Source: Xanthobacteraceae bacterium (GTDB taxonomy: Bacteria; Pseudomonadota; Alphaproteobacteria; Rhizobiales; Xanthobacteraceae). From it: a stretch of 64,000 bases of DNA. How positions within the stretch are numbered: position 1 is the first letter of the stretch; each line of letters starts with the position of its first letter. The stretch covers positions 28,643 through 92,642 of the forward strand of contig JANINJ010000089.1 in the NCBI GenBank assembly GCA_024508855.1, read 5' to 3'. Both the position numbers and the translations under genes were made by a program. Of this stretch, positions 13,355 through 22,573 are shown in pieces. The notes under the pieces are model-generated. The model saw only the letters and a list, made by a program, of their open reading frames with translations, was not told the DNA's origin and made no database searches.

Positions 13355-13861
13355 GTGCCTGACGTGGAAGTTGAAAACAATCTGAGAGTTGTAGCCGACG
13401 ACGAGGCTGGCCATGAGGCCATGGGCCATGGACGTCCGGCTGCTTTGACGGGCTGCCCGTGGCACGACGTCAACGAGATGCTGCAGTCGGTGGGCCTGCG
13501 CCCGACCCGGCAGCGCATGGCGTTGGGCTGGCTGCTGTTCGGCAAGGGTGCCCGGCATCTGACCGCCGAAATGCTCTACGAGGAAGCGACCCACGCCAAG
13601 GTGCCGGTGTCGCTGGCGACCGTCTACAATACCCTCAACCAGCTGACCGATGCCGGCCTGCTGCGTCAGGTCAGCGTCGACGGCACCAAGACCTATTTCG
13701 ACACCAACGTCACCTCGCACCATCACTTCTATCTGGAAAACAGCCACGAGCTGGTCGACATCCACGACCCGCATTTGATGCTGCAGAAGATGCCGGAAGT
13801 GCCGGAAGGCTACGAAATCAGCCGCGTCGACATGGTCGTCCGCCTGCGCAAGAAGCGCTGA
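13355..13861 (+). CDS. irr: Iron response regulator Irr (Fur family)
   Basis: Irr controls heme synthesis and iron genes in Rhizobiales and is degraded when it senses heme made by ferrochelatase. The protein has the Fur-type winged helix (GLRPTRQRMALGWLL to ATVYNTLNQL), the HHH histidine cluster (TSHHHFYLENSHEL) and an N-terminal GCPWHD heme regulatory motif, as in Bradyrhizobium Irr. The start is uncertain: GTG 13355 has an AAGG 7 bases upstream and gives 168 residues. TTG 13334, GTG 13364 or ATG 13421 are alternatives; the last would still keep the heme motif. Confidence 0.94.
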   Translation: MPDVEVENNLRVVADDEAGHEAMGHGRPAALTGCPWHDVNEMLQSVGLRPTRQRMALGWLLFGKGARHLTAEMLYEEATHAKVPVSLATVYNTLNQLTDAGLLRQVSVDGTKTYFDTNVTSHHHFYLENSHELVDIHDPHLMLQKMPEVPEGYEISRVDMVVRLRKKR

Positions 13862-13882
13862 ATCGGCATTCGCTCGGATTGT

Positions 13883-13918
13883 ACTCCGCCAGCCGCGAGG
13901 CTTGGCGGAGTTTTTATT
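13883..13918 (+). terminator. Terminator after irr
   Basis: ACTCCGCC (13883-13890) pairs with GGCGGAGT (13904-13911), followed by TTTTATTT. It sits between irr and the convergent SH3-domain gene. Confidence 0.82.
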
Positions 13919-13929
13919 TGGGCTTCGCG

Positions 13930-14454
13930 TCAGTTCACCTTCTCGTCGGCATAGACGCCCCAGAGGCGCTCCTGCTCGATCCAGCCGTCGAAGCCGTCGC
14001 CGGTGATGTAGCACCATTTCCCGTTGCAGCGCTTGACCTGCGCCACGACTCCCGCTTGCAGGCGGGCGGCGACTGCACTGCTGGTATCGGCGCGGTCGTA
14101 CAACGACGCCAGTTCGTCCTTCGACTTCATGGTCACGACCGCGGTGCGGCGGCCGGACAATAGCGAGTGATAGACCCAGCCTTCGGCGCCTTCGGAATCG
14201 CGCACGCGCCGCCAGTTTTCAAACTCGGCGGTGACCTCCACCGGCAGTCCGGCCCGAGTGTAGATCCAGCTCACGTCGTTGTCCTTGGTCGGCCCGCGGC
14301 GGACGTTGACGTGGTCCGATTTGAGACTGACGTAACGCGGGATCGGCAGACCGCTGACGGTACCGACCGCGACCGCCGAACGACTCGCGGTCAACGGTGC
14401 GGCAATCATCGCGACCACGAATACCACCGAAGTCACTACACCCCTGAACGCCAT
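13930..14454 (-). CDS. Exported SH3-domain protein
   Basis: The protein has 174 residues: an N-terminal signal peptide (about 1-30, with hydrophobic core VVTSVVFVVAMIAAPL) and two bacterial SH3-like repeats, KSDHVNVRRGPTKDNDVSW (about 47-105) and SLYDRADTSSAVAARL (about 115-170). Such domains usually bind cell wall or proteins in the periplasm; the actual role is not known. ATG 14454 is used because GCAGGGGAC sits just before it; a GTG 18 bases upstream is less likely. It is convergent with irr. Confidence 0.85.
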   Translation of the reverse strand: MAFRGVVTSVVFVVAMIAAPLTASRSAVAVGTVSGLPIPRYVSLKSDHVNVRRGPTKDNDVSWIYTRAGLPVEVTAEFENWRRVRDSEGAEGWVYHSLLSGRRTAVVTMKSKDELASLYDRADTSSAVAARLQAGVVAQVKRCNGKWCYITGDGFDGWIEQERLWGVYADEKVN

Positions 14455-14866
14455 CGATCGGTCCCCTGCCACGCGTCAATCGCACTTCAATCCCCACCAC
14501 CCGAGGATCGCGAGACCAGCGGCACCGCGATCGCTGAAAGCGGCTGCCGACGGCGCCCGCTTCCCGGTTCCGCACCTGCTCCGGAGATCGGCAAGGGTTC
14601 CGGCATGGGTTCTTGTCTTGGCCCGGCCTTCTGCTAGAGAGGACCAAACGCCATCAACCCAACAACAGCCTGAACTGCGCCAGGCGGCTCTGAGGAAACC
14701 CTGCGAACCAAGGATCATCGGATCGGTGCGGCTGCCGCAGTTTCGATCACCCCGGTTAATGAGGACTGAACGCACGTGTCCCGAACATCAATTTCGCGCC
14801 GCCTTGCAGCACGTTGGCCGATGCGGCGTTGCGCGGCGGTCCAGCTACGTTTCGTGAGTGCAAGAC
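14455..14866. other. Intergenic region without a recognised gene
   Basis: These 412 bases lie between two divergent genes and must hold both promoters. I see no tRNA cloverleaf, no repeat of families A-C and no credible short gene. The stretch 14670-14800 has mixed composition but shows no structure I can name. Confidence 0.4.
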
Positions 14867-15868
14867 ATGTCGGTTAAGAAAAGGCCTCTGGTCGTCGTCA
14901 CCCGCAAGCTACCGGACTCGATCGAGACCCGGATGCGAGAACTGTTCGACGCCCGATTGAATCTCGACGACCAGGCCATGACGCCGGAGCAGATCGCGGA
15001 AGCCGCGCGCACCGCCGACATTCTGGTGCCGACCGTGACCGACGAGATCAACGCCGACATCCTCAACCAGCCCGACTGCAAACTGAAGCTGATCGCCAAC
15101 TTCGGCAACGGCGTCGACAACATCGACGTCACCGCCGCCAATGCGCGCGGCATCATGGTCACCAACACGCCGAAGGTGCTGACCGAAGACACCGCCGACA
15201 TGACCATGGCGCTGATCCTCGCGGTGCCGCGCCGGATGATCGAAGGCGCCAACATCATTCCGGAAGGCAAGGACTGGCCCGGCTGGTCGCCGACCTGGAT
15301 GCTCGGCAAACGGCTTGGCGGCAAGCGACTCGGCATCATCGGCATGGGTCGCATCGGCCAGGCAGTGGCGCGCCGCGCCCGCGCCTTCGGACTGCAGATC
15401 CACTATCACAACCGCAAGCCGGTGGCGCCGCGCATCGCCGACGAACTCGGCGCGACCTACTGGGATTCGCTCGACCAGATGCTGGCGCGGATGGACATCA
15501 TCTCGGTGAACTGCCCGCACACGCCTGCGACCTTCCATCTGCTGTCGGCGCGGCGGCTGAAATTGATCCGCAAGGAAGCCTATATCGTCAACACCGCGCG
15601 CGGCACGGTGATCGACGAGGACACGCTGACCAAGCTGATCGAAGCCGGCGACATCGCCGGTGCCGGCCTCGACGTGTTCGAGCACGAACCTGCGGTCAAT
15701 CCGAAACTGGTGCGCCTCGCCAAGCAGGGCAAGGTGGTGCTGCTACCGCATATGGGCTCGGCCACCATCGAAGGCCGCGTCGAGATGGGCGAGAAGGTGA
15801 TGATCAACATCCGCACCTTCCTCGACGGCCACAAGCCGCCGGACCGCGTGCTGCCCTCCATGCTGTGA
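14867..15868 (+). CDS. D-2-hydroxyacid dehydrogenase (glyoxylate/hydroxypyruvate reductase-like)
   Basis: This 333-residue NAD(P)-dependent oxidoreductase has the NAD-binding motif GIIGMGRIGQAVARRA (about 156-171) and catalytic Arg245 (NTARG), Glu274 (FEHEP) and His295 (LPHMGSAT). It is closest to the glyoxylate reductase/D-glycerate dehydrogenase branch. The exact substrate is not fixed by sequence. The start MSVKKRPLVVVTRKLP is preferred to a GTG three codons upstream. Confidence 0.92.
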   Translation: MSVKKRPLVVVTRKLPDSIETRMRELFDARLNLDDQAMTPEQIAEAARTADILVPTVTDEINADILNQPDCKLKLIANFGNGVDNIDVTAANARGIMVTNTPKVLTEDTADMTMALILAVPRRMIEGANIIPEGKDWPGWSPTWMLGKRLGGKRLGIIGMGRIGQAVARRARAFGLQIHYHNRKPVAPRIADELGATYWDSLDQMLARMDIISVNCPHTPATFHLLSARRLKLIRKEAYIVNTARGTVIDEDTLTKLIEAGDIAGAGLDVFEHEPAVNPKLVRLAKQGKVVLLPHMGSATIEGRVEMGEKVMINIRTFLDGHKPPDRVLPSML

Positions 15869-15870
15869 GG

Positions 15871-16785
15871 CTATGCTGACGCCGACCGCTTCTGCTTGCG
15901 CCATTCGCCGACGAAATCGATGAAGGCTTTCAGCGCAGGCGGCGGCTGACGACGGCTCGGATAATAGAGAAACGGCCCCGGAAAATACGGACACCAATCG
16001 TCGAGCACGCTGACCAGCGCGCCTGCGTCGATCGCTGCGCGGACATGACCCTCGAACGTCATCCATAATCCGAGGCCGTCGCACGCCGCCTGCAATTGCA
16101 ACCCGGTATGCGCCGAGATGAGCGTGCCCGCCGGCGTTATCTTGACGATGCGGCCGGCCTTCTCGAACTCCCATTCCACCTGCACGCCGCTCTCGAACCG
16201 CGTCACCATGCAGGGGCGATCGAGAATATCTTTAGGTTGCTTCGGCTTGCCATGCGCCGCGATGAACGATGGCGACGCGACCACCGCGTAACGCTGCGGC
16301 GGCCCGAGCGAGATCGCGATCATGTCCTGCGCCAGATGCTCGCCGTAACGTACGCCGGCGTCGAAGCCTTCGCGGACGATATCGATCAGCGAGGTCTGCG
16401 CGACGATTTCCAGTTCGATCTGCGGATAGCGCGTGAGGAACGGCGCTACCATCGGCGCGAGGACGAGTTGCACCGCAGGCGCGGGCGCATTGATGCGAAG
16501 CCGGCCCGACGGCACTTCGCGCAACTCCCTGACCTCCTCCAATGCGCTGGCGACGTCGGCCATCGCCGGACCGATGCGGCCGACCAGCAGTTCACCGGCC
16601 TCGGTCAATGCGACGCTGCGTGTGGTGCGGTTCAACAGCCGGACGCCGAGCCGCTCTTCCAGCGCGCGCAGCCGCTGGCTCAGGCTCGAAACCGACACGC
16701 GCTGCTCCGTCGCGGCGCGCCGGAAATTGCGGGTCCGGGCCACGGCGACGAATGCTTCGAGATCGCGGAGATCGAGATCGGCCAT
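15871..16785 (-). CDS. LysR-family transcriptional regulator
   Basis: The protein has 304 residues, with an N-terminal winged helix (about 3-62, FRRAATEQRVSVSSLSQRLRALEERLG) and a co-inducer-binding domain. It belongs to the large LysR group that usually controls the adjacent divergent gene, here the aldo/keto reductase 120 bases away. It converges with the dehydrogenase gene, with 2 bases between the stops. The effector is unknown. Confidence 0.9.
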   Translation of the reverse strand: MADLDLRDLEAFVAVARTRNFRRAATEQRVSVSSLSQRLRALEERLGVRLLNRTTRSVALTEAGELLVGRIGPAMADVASALEEVRELREVPSGRLRINAPAPAVQLVLAPMVAPFLTRYPQIELEIVAQTSLIDIVREGFDAGVRYGEHLAQDMIAISLGPPQRYAVVASPSFIAAHGKPKQPKDILDRPCMVTRFESGVQVEWEFEKAGRIVKITPAGTLISAHTGLQLQAACDGLGLWMTFEGHVRAAIDAGALVSVLDDWCPYFPGPFLYYPSRRQPPPALKAFIDFVGEWRKQKRSASA

Positions 16786-16905
16786 TGTTCATAATAATGA
16801 ACAAGCTGTTCCAGATTGTCCATCTTATCGCCGTGCCGAACCGGAGTCATATCACCGGCACCCGCCGCGCCCGATCGATGGCGCGGCCATGCCAGGAGCA
16901 AGACA

Positions 16906-17907
16906 ATGCAGCAACGCAAACTCGGAACCAGCGGCCCGCAAACCAGCGCACTCGGGCTCGGATGCATGGGCATGTCGGATTTTTACGGGCCCGCCGACCG
17001 CAGCGAGAGCATCGCCACCATTCATGCGGCGCTCGACGCCGGCATCACCCTGCTCGACACCGGCGATTTCTACGGCATGGGCCATAACGAACTGCTGATC
17101 CGCGAGGCCCTCGCCGGCCGCAACCGCGACAAGGCGCTGATCAGCGTCAAGTTCGGCGCGCTGCGCGATCCGGCGCGCGGCTGGGCCGGTTATGACAGCC
17201 GGCCGGTGGCGGTGCGGAACTTCCTCGCCTATTCGCTGGAGCGTCTCGGCGTCGATCACATCGACATCTATCGTCCGGCGCGGCTCGACCCCGCGGTGCC
17301 GATCGAGGAGACCGTCGGCGCGATGGCCGATCTGGTGAAGGCCGGATACATCCGCCACATCGGCCTCTCGGAAGTCAGCGCCGAGACCATCCGCCGCGCG
17401 CACGCGGTGCATCCCATCGCCGACCTGCAGATCGAATATTCGATGATCTCGCGCGACATCGAACGCGACATCCTGCCGACCTGCCGCGAACTTGGCATCG
17501 GCATCACCGCTTACGGCGTGCTGTCACGCGGACTCATCAGCGGCCACTGGTCGGCGGCGCGCACAGCCGGCAACGATTTCCGCAGCATCAGCCCGCGCTT
17601 TCAGGGCGAGAATCTCGACGCCAATCTGGCGCTGGTCGAGCGCGTGCGCGCCATCGCCACCGATCTCGGCGTCTCGGTGGCGCAAGTGGCGATCGCCTGG
17701 GTGCAGGCGCAAGGCAACGACATTGTGCCGCTGGTCGGCGCACGACGTCGCGACAGACTGACCGAAGCGCTCGGCGCGCTCGATGTCACGCTGTCGAAAG
17801 AGCAGCTCGCGGCGATCGAGAAAGCCATTCCGGTCGGCGCGGCGGCAGGCGCGCGTTATCCGGAAGCACAACTCGTGCACATGGACAGCGAACGCAAGCG
17901 GGCGTGA
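16906..17907 (+). CDS. Aldo/keto reductase family protein
   Basis: This 333-residue TIM-barrel oxidoreductase has the family landmarks LLDTGDFYG (Asp and Tyr of the catalytic tetrad), ISVKFGAL (Lys), and a C-terminal NADPH-binding block [14 protein letters not shown]. The fourth tetrad residue, normally His in a QxHRPD-like motif, is replaced: the sequence reads DIYRPARLD. This variation occurs in a known subgroup, but activity may differ. ATG 16906 has AGGAG 7 bases upstream. It is probably controlled by the divergent LysR gene. Confidence 0.9.
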   Translation: MQQRKLGTSGPQTSALGLGCMGMSDFYGPADRSESIATIHAALDAGITLLDTGDFYGMGHNELLIREALAGRNRDKALISVKFGALRDPARGWAGYDSRPVAVRNFLAYSLERLGVDHIDIYRPARLDPAVPIEETVGAMADLVKAGYIRHIGLSEVSAETIRRAHAVHPIADLQIEYSMISRDIERDILPTCRELGIGITAYGVLSRGLISGHWSAARTAGNDFRSISPRFQGENLDANLALVERVRAIATDLGVSVAQVAIAWVQAQGNDIVPLVGARRRDRLTEALGALDVTLSKEQLAAIEKAIPVGAAAGARYPEAQLVHMDSERKRA

Positions 17908-17914
17908 AACCCCG

Positions 17915-18718
17915 TCAGCGATATCCGCTCAAATCCCTGATCGTCGGATGGTCGCCGTTCAGCGGATTTGACGGATCGCGCGCGTAACGCAGCGTCTCGA
18001 AACGCATGGCGCGGGCGTCGATCATCAACAGACGCCCCACCAGCCCCTCGCCGAACCCGACGATCTCGCGGATCGCCTCCAGCGCCATCATCGAGCCGAG
18101 TACGCCGGCGAGCGCACCCATCACGCCGGCTTCGGCGCAGGCCGGCACGGTGCCCGGCGGCGGCGCTTCCGGAAACAGGCAGCGATAGGTCGGATTGAAC
18201 TCGCCGCTCGCATTCTTCTCGTGCGCGCGGATCGTGGTCAGCGACGCATCGAACACGCCGAGCGCGCCGGTGATCAGCGGCTTGCCGGCGAGATAGCAGG
18301 CATCCGACACCAAATAACGCGTGTCGAAATTATCCGAGCCATCGACCACCAGATCGTACTGGTTCAACAGCGCCATCGCGTTGTCCGCGGTGAGCCGCTG
18401 GTTATGGCTGCGCAGCGTGACATGCGGATTGAGCGCCAGCACGGTCTCGGCCGCGCTGTCGACCTTGAGCCGACCGACATCCGGCGTCGCATGGATGATC
18501 TGCCGCTGCAGATTGGACAGCGACACCACATCGTCATCGATGACGCCGAGCGTGCCGACGCCGGCGGCGGCAAGATACATCAGCCCCGGCGCGCCGAGCC
18601 CGCCGGCGCCGATCATCAGCACCCGCGCCGCCTTCAGCTTCGCCTGCCCGGGCCCACCGACTTCGCGCAGCACGATGTGGCGGGCGTAGCGTTCGAGTTC
18701 TTCGGCACTCAGCATCAT
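17915..18718 (-). CDS. moeB: MoeB/ThiF-family sulfur-carrier adenylyltransferase
   Basis: The protein has 267 residues with the E1-like adenylylation fold: ATP-binding GAGGLGAPG (about 38-46), the NLQRQIIH block, and VDGSDNFDTRYLVSD. It should activate the C-terminal Gly-Gly of MoaD or ThiS, in molybdopterin or thiamine synthesis. The CxxC zinc pairs of E. coli MoeB are not evident; a lone Cys remains in TVPACAEAGV. No moa or thi genes are adjacent, so the partner is open. A second ATG at 18715 is also possible. Confidence 0.87.
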   Translation of the reverse strand: MMLSAEELERYARHIVLREVGGPGQAKLKAARVLMIGAGGLGAPGLMYLAAAGVGTLGVIDDDVVSLSNLQRQIIHATPDVGRLKVDSAAETVLALNPHVTLRSHNQRLTADNAMALLNQYDLVVDGSDNFDTRYLVSDACYLAGKPLITGALGVFDASLTTIRAHEKNASGEFNPTYRCLFPEAPPPGTVPACAEAGVMGALAGVLGSMMALEAIREIVGFGEGLVGRLLMIDARAMRFETLRYARDPSNPLNGDHPTIRDLSGYR

Positions 18719-18865
18719 GCGACAATCCCATTTGCAGCCGCGGTTCTACCACGTGCGTGTGCGAGAGCCAGCGGCCGCGTTGAACCGCCGCACCGTTGTT
18801 GGTGACCTAACAACTATGCTTAGCTGCGGCTGGCCGTTTCGTTTTGATAGGTATGGACTGACCTC

Positions 18866-20209
18866 ATGAGATCGGCGGTTGCCGCATTCCTGCTCCTCGC
18901 TGCCGCCGCGCTTCCCGCCGTGGCCCAGACAGCGGCAAAGCCGAAGGCCGCGCCGGCCGCAGTACCCACGCTGCAGACGCCGCTCGATACCGCGAAGGCG
19001 ATGAGCCAGGCCGAGCGTCAGGCGATCCAGTCCGACCTCGCCTGGATCGGCAAATACAACGGCTTGATCAACGGCGACGCCAACGACCGCATGGTGAACG
19101 CGATCCAGGCGTTCCAGAAGGATCGTCGCAACAAGCCGACCGGCGTGCTCAATCCGCAGGAACGCGACCTGCTGCGGGATGCTGCGAAGAAGCTGCAGAC
19201 CCGTGTCGGCTGGAAACTGGTCGGCGATGCCGGCACCGGCATGCGCACCGGACTTCCGTCAAAACTGGTGCCGGTCTACGGCAGCGATGCCAACGGCACG
19301 CGGTGGAGTTCATCGTCCGGTGCGGTGCAGGTCGCACTGACGCGCATCAAGCAGGCCGATCTCACCACCGCGAAGGCCGCCGATCGGGAGCGCAACGCCG
19401 CTGCCGACCGCAAGGTCACCTACTCGACCGTGAAGCCGGATTTCTTCGTGCTGTCCGGCACGCAGGGTGCAAATAATTTCTATGTCCGCGGCCAACTTCG
19501 CGGCGACGAGGCGCGCATCCTCACCGTCGTCTACGATCAGGCCAACAAGGCGACGATGGACCCGGTGGTGATCGCGATGTCGAGCGCGTTCAATCCGTTC
19601 CCGACCGGCGCACAGGCGGTTGGCCCGCCACCGCGCAAATCCGTCGAATACGCGACTGGCATCGTCGTCGGCAGCGGCGGCGACATCGTCACCGATCGTC
19701 AAACGATCGAGGGCTGCCAGTCCATCGTCGTCGCAGGCCATGGCAACGCCGACCAGATCGCGATCGACAAGGAACGCGATCTCGCGCTGTTGCGCATCTA
19801 CGGCGCGCATGGATTGACCGCGCTGGCGCTGGGTAACACCAAGGCAACGGGAGACGTGGAATTGACCGGCATCGCCGATCCGCAAAATCAAGGCGGCGGC
19901 GCGGCAATCAGCAGCGTCAAGGCCGGCATCACGCCGTCCGGCAGCAATGGCGAACTGGCGCTGTCGCCCGCCCCGGGCCTCGGCTTCTCCGGCGCCGTCG
20001 CGATCGATGCCAGCGGCAAATTCGCCGGCATGGCGCAACTCAAGCCCGCCGTGGTGGCCGGACCGTCGAGCGCAACGCCCACCACGCAGGCCGTGCTGGT
20101 CGGCGCGGATGCGTTGCGTGATTTTCTCAAAGCCAACAACGTCGTTGCAAATGGGACGTCGTCTAGTCCGAAAGCATCGGTCGTGCGCGTGATCTGCGTG
20201 CGGAAATGA
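18866..20209 (+). CDS. Exported peptidoglycan-binding protein with degenerate trypsin-like domain
   Basis: The protein has 447 residues. A signal peptide ends near residue 20 (AVA-QT). A peptidoglycan-binding-1-like helical domain spans about 45-110 (DLAWIGKYNGLINGDAND, MVNAIQAFQKD). A chymotrypsin-like fold follows at about 260-435: GIVVGSGGDIVT, Asp305 in ERDLALLRI, and Ser375 in GLGFSGAVA. Where HtrA-type proteases have the catalytic His (TNxHV), this protein has TDRQTI, with Gln279. It is thus probably a pseudo-protease that binds cell wall or other proteins in the periplasm. Confidence 0.82.
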   Translation: MRSAVAAFLLLAAAALPAVAQTAAKPKAAPAAVPTLQTPLDTAKAMSQAERQAIQSDLAWIGKYNGLINGDANDRMVNAIQAFQKDRRNKPTGVLNPQERDLLRDAAKKLQTRVGWKLVGDAGTGMRTGLPSKLVPVYGSDANGTRWSSSSGAVQVALTRIKQADLTTAKAADRERNAAADRKVTYSTVKPDFFVLSGTQGANNFYVRGQLRGDEARILTVVYDQANKATMDPVVIAMSSAFNPFPTGAQAVGPPPRKSVEYATGIVVGSGGDIVTDRQTIEGCQSIVVAGHGNADQIAIDKERDLALLRIYGAHGLTALALGNTKATGDVELTGIADPQNQGGGAAISSVKAGITPSGSNGELALSPAPGLGFSGAVAIDASGKFAGMAQLKPAVVAGPSSATPTTQAVLVGADALRDFLKANNVVANGTSSSPKASVVRVICVRK

Positions 20210-20220
20210 TCGCGCGGAAT

Positions 20221-20243
20221 CACGAGTCGCGAATCCACTCGTG
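20221..20243. other. Small hairpin before the hydratase gene
   Basis: CACGAGT (20221-20227) pairs with ACTCGTG (20237-20243). It lies 11 bases after the preceding stop. It has no T-run, so a terminator role is doubtful. Confidence 0.35.
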
Positions 20244-20317
20244 CCACACCGCGTTGTACCTCAGGCGGCGCGATGATAAGCAGCGCCATACCGAAGCATC
20301 GCGAACAGGCGTATCCC

Positions 20318-21142
20318 ATGGATAATATCAAAAGCGCTGCAGCCCTCGACGCCATCGCCACCGAGGCCTTCCGCGCGCTCGGGGATTCGCCGCAAATTAC
20401 GCCGTTCTCGATGCGACCCGGCGGACTGACCGTTGAGGACGCCTATCGCGTCACGCCGCTGATCCGGCAGATGTACGAGGCGCGCGGCGCAAAGGCGATC
20501 GGCCGCAAGATCGGATTCACCAATCGAACGATCTGGGCGCAGTACAACGTCTACGCGCCGGTCTGGGGCCACGTATTCGACCAGACGCTGTACGATCTCG
20601 CAGCCATCGAAACACTGCCGCTCGACACGCTCGCCGAACCTCGTATCGAGCCGGAGATCGTGTTCGGCCTCGCGAAAGCGCCATCCGCCGCGATGGACGA
20701 AACCGAGTTGCTGTCGTGCATCGAATGGGTCGCGCTCGGATTCGAAATCGTGCAGTCGATCTTCCCGGACTGGAAATTCGCCGCCGCGGATACGATTGCC
20801 GCCAATGGCGTTCACGGTGCCCTGATCGTCGGGCCGCGCCACCCGATTGCGCCCGATGCCGCGCAGTGGCAGCGGACCCTCTCCACGTTCGAGATCGAGC
20901 TGAGCTGCAACGGCCAGTCCATCGATCGCGGCCACGCCGGCAACGTCCTCGAAGGACCGGTCTCGGCGCTGCGTCATCTGATTGGCGTGCTGGCAAACGA
21001 TCCGAACAATCCGCCGCTCGCAGCCGGGGAAATCATCACCACCGGCACCTTGACCAAGGCCATGCCGATTGCGCCCGGTGAGACCTGGACCGCGACGCCG
21101 ACCGGCATCGCGCTGGACGGCATCCGGATTCGCTTTTCCTGA
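20318..21142 (+). CDS. 2-keto-4-pentenoate hydratase-family protein
   Basis: The protein is 274 residues long, resembling the MhpD/HpaH hydratases that add water to 2-hydroxypentadienoates in aromatic meta-cleavage pathways. The EPEIVFGLAK motif (metal-binding Glu pair) and the C-terminal GEIITTGTLTKAMPIAPGETW block are typical. No other meta-cleavage genes are near, so the substrate is uncertain. The start is a choice between ATG 20318 (used) and ATG 20273; neither has a strong ribosome site. Confidence 0.82.
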   Translation: MDNIKSAAALDAIATEAFRALGDSPQITPFSMRPGGLTVEDAYRVTPLIRQMYEARGAKAIGRKIGFTNRTIWAQYNVYAPVWGHVFDQTLYDLAAIETLPLDTLAEPRIEPEIVFGLAKAPSAAMDETELLSCIEWVALGFEIVQSIFPDWKFAAADTIAANGVHGALIVGPRHPIAPDAAQWQRTLSTFEIELSCNGQSIDRGHAGNVLEGPVSALRHLIGVLANDPNNPPLAAGEIITTGTLTKAMPIAPGETWTATPTGIALDGIRIRFS

Positions 21143-21205
21143 TCGTCCCGACGAACTGCGCGCGGCGGCGACAGTCCGCAACACGAAACGCTTGACGATG
21201 CCGCC

Positions 21206-22426
21206 CTACAGCGCCTCGCCCTTCAACAGGCGCGGCACTTCGCCGGACAATCCCGCAGCCTGCCTGATGAACAGGCTTTTCAGCGGCGGTAGACGATCGA
21301 CCACGCCGAGGCCGATGTCGCGCACGCCGCGCAGCAGCGTCGATTCGTTGGAGAACAGCACGTTGAGCACGTTGGTGGCCGCGCCCATCGCCATGGTGTC
21401 GAAGCGCCGCCAGCGCTGGTAACGCTCGATCACATTGGCCTGCCCCGGATCGATGCCGAGCCGCGCCGCGTCGACCACCACTTCCGCCAGCGCCGCGACG
21501 TCCTTCAGGCCCATGTTGAGGCCCTGCCCCGCAATCGGATGAATCACATGCGCGGCGTCGCCGATCAGCGCCATCCGGTCCGCGATGAAGGAACGCGCGA
21601 CGAAATACTGCAACGGAAACGCGCGCGGCTTGTCGAGCGCCTTGATCTCGCCGAGGCGCAAGCCGAAACGCCGCTCCAGCTCGGCGTGGAATTCGTCGTC
21701 GGGCAGCGCCGTGATGCGCGCGGCCTCGTGGCGCTTCTCGGTCCACACCAGCGACGAGCGGTTGCCTTTCAGCGGCAGGATCGCGAACGGCCCGGCGGGA
21801 AGGAAATGCTCTTCGGCGCGGCCTTCGTGATCGCGCTCGTGCCCGACTGTCACCACGATGCCGGACTGATCGTATTCCCAGCCATGGGTGGCGATGCCGG
21901 CGCGCTCGCGCAACCTCGATTTAGCGCCGTCGGCGGCGACCAGCAGGCTGGCATCGATGGTCTCACCGTCGGCCAGCGTCACCGCGATGCCGTCCGGCTG
22001 TGCGTCGTAGGTGGTGACGGCGGTGGCGCGCAGCGTCACGCCTTCGGCCTCGGCGCGCTTCACCAGCGCATCGATCAGCAAACGGTTTTCCACCATGTGC
22101 GCGAACGGCTCGCCGGGTTCGACGTCGCCGGCGAAGGTCAGAAACGTCGGACGGGTGGCATCGTCCAGCTTGGAATCGGTCACCACCATGTCGAGGATCG
22201 GCTGCGATTGCGGACCGACCTCGTCCCAGACGCCGAGGGCCTCGAACAGCCGGCGACAGGCGGCGACGATGGCGGTGGCGCGCGGGTCGCGGCTCGGGCG
22301 GTTGGCCAGCGCCGGATCGGCGACGATCACCGGCACGCTGCCGCCGAGCCCCTGACGCAACGCCAGCGCCAGCGCCAGTCCGGCAAATGCCCCGCCGCAG
22401 ATCACTATGCTTCGTTGTGCCGTCAT
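21206..22426 (-). CDS. UbiH/UbiF-family FAD-dependent hydroxylase
   Basis: The protein has 406 residues. The FAD-binding N-terminus reads IVICGGAFAGLALALAL, and the second FAD motif is ALIGDAAHVIHPIAGQGLNMG (about 290-310). It is a flavoprotein monooxygenase of the ubiquinone-ring hydroxylase family, acting with the quinone-synthesis enzymes at the inner membrane. Which ring position it hydroxylates cannot be told from sequence alone. It converges with the hydratase gene and is divergent from tesB. Confidence 0.9.
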   Translation of the reverse strand: MTAQRSIVICGGAFAGLALALALRQGLGGSVPVIVADPALANRPSRDPRATAIVAACRRLFEALGVWDEVGPQSQPILDMVVTDSKLDDATRPTFLTFAGDVEPGEPFAHMVENRLLIDALVKRAEAEGVTLRATAVTTYDAQPDGIAVTLADGETIDASLLVAADGAKSRLRERAGIATHGWEYDQSGIVVTVGHERDHEGRAEEHFLPAGPFAILPLKGNRSSLVWTEKRHEAARITALPDDEFHAELERRFGLRLGEIKALDKPRAFPLQYFVARSFIADRMALIGDAAHVIHPIAGQGLNMGLKDVAALAEVVVDAARLGIDPGQANVIERYQRWRRFDTMAMGAATNVLNVLFSNESTLLRGVRDIGLGVVDRLPPLKSLFIRQAAGLSGEVPRLLKGEAL

Positions 22427-22573
22427 GACCGCCTTCTACCCATCACGATGCGGAGGACCCGCACTTGCCACACGCTTATAGCTGGGCGAAACAGGTTTCC
22501 CAAACAAGGCCCGAGGGTATCATCTGCCGTCGGGAACAAATGAGGCGGCGTTCCGCCGGTTGAAAGTATTTCC

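Noticed and set aside
13083..13385. A 100-codon frame between fabA and irr
   Set aside because: It overlaps the irr start region in another frame and has no recognisable feature.
14470..14860. Possible structured RNA in the 14.5-14.9 kb gap
   Set aside because: I compared it by eye with tRNA, RNase P and SRP RNA landmarks and found none; no strong hairpin or terminator is present.
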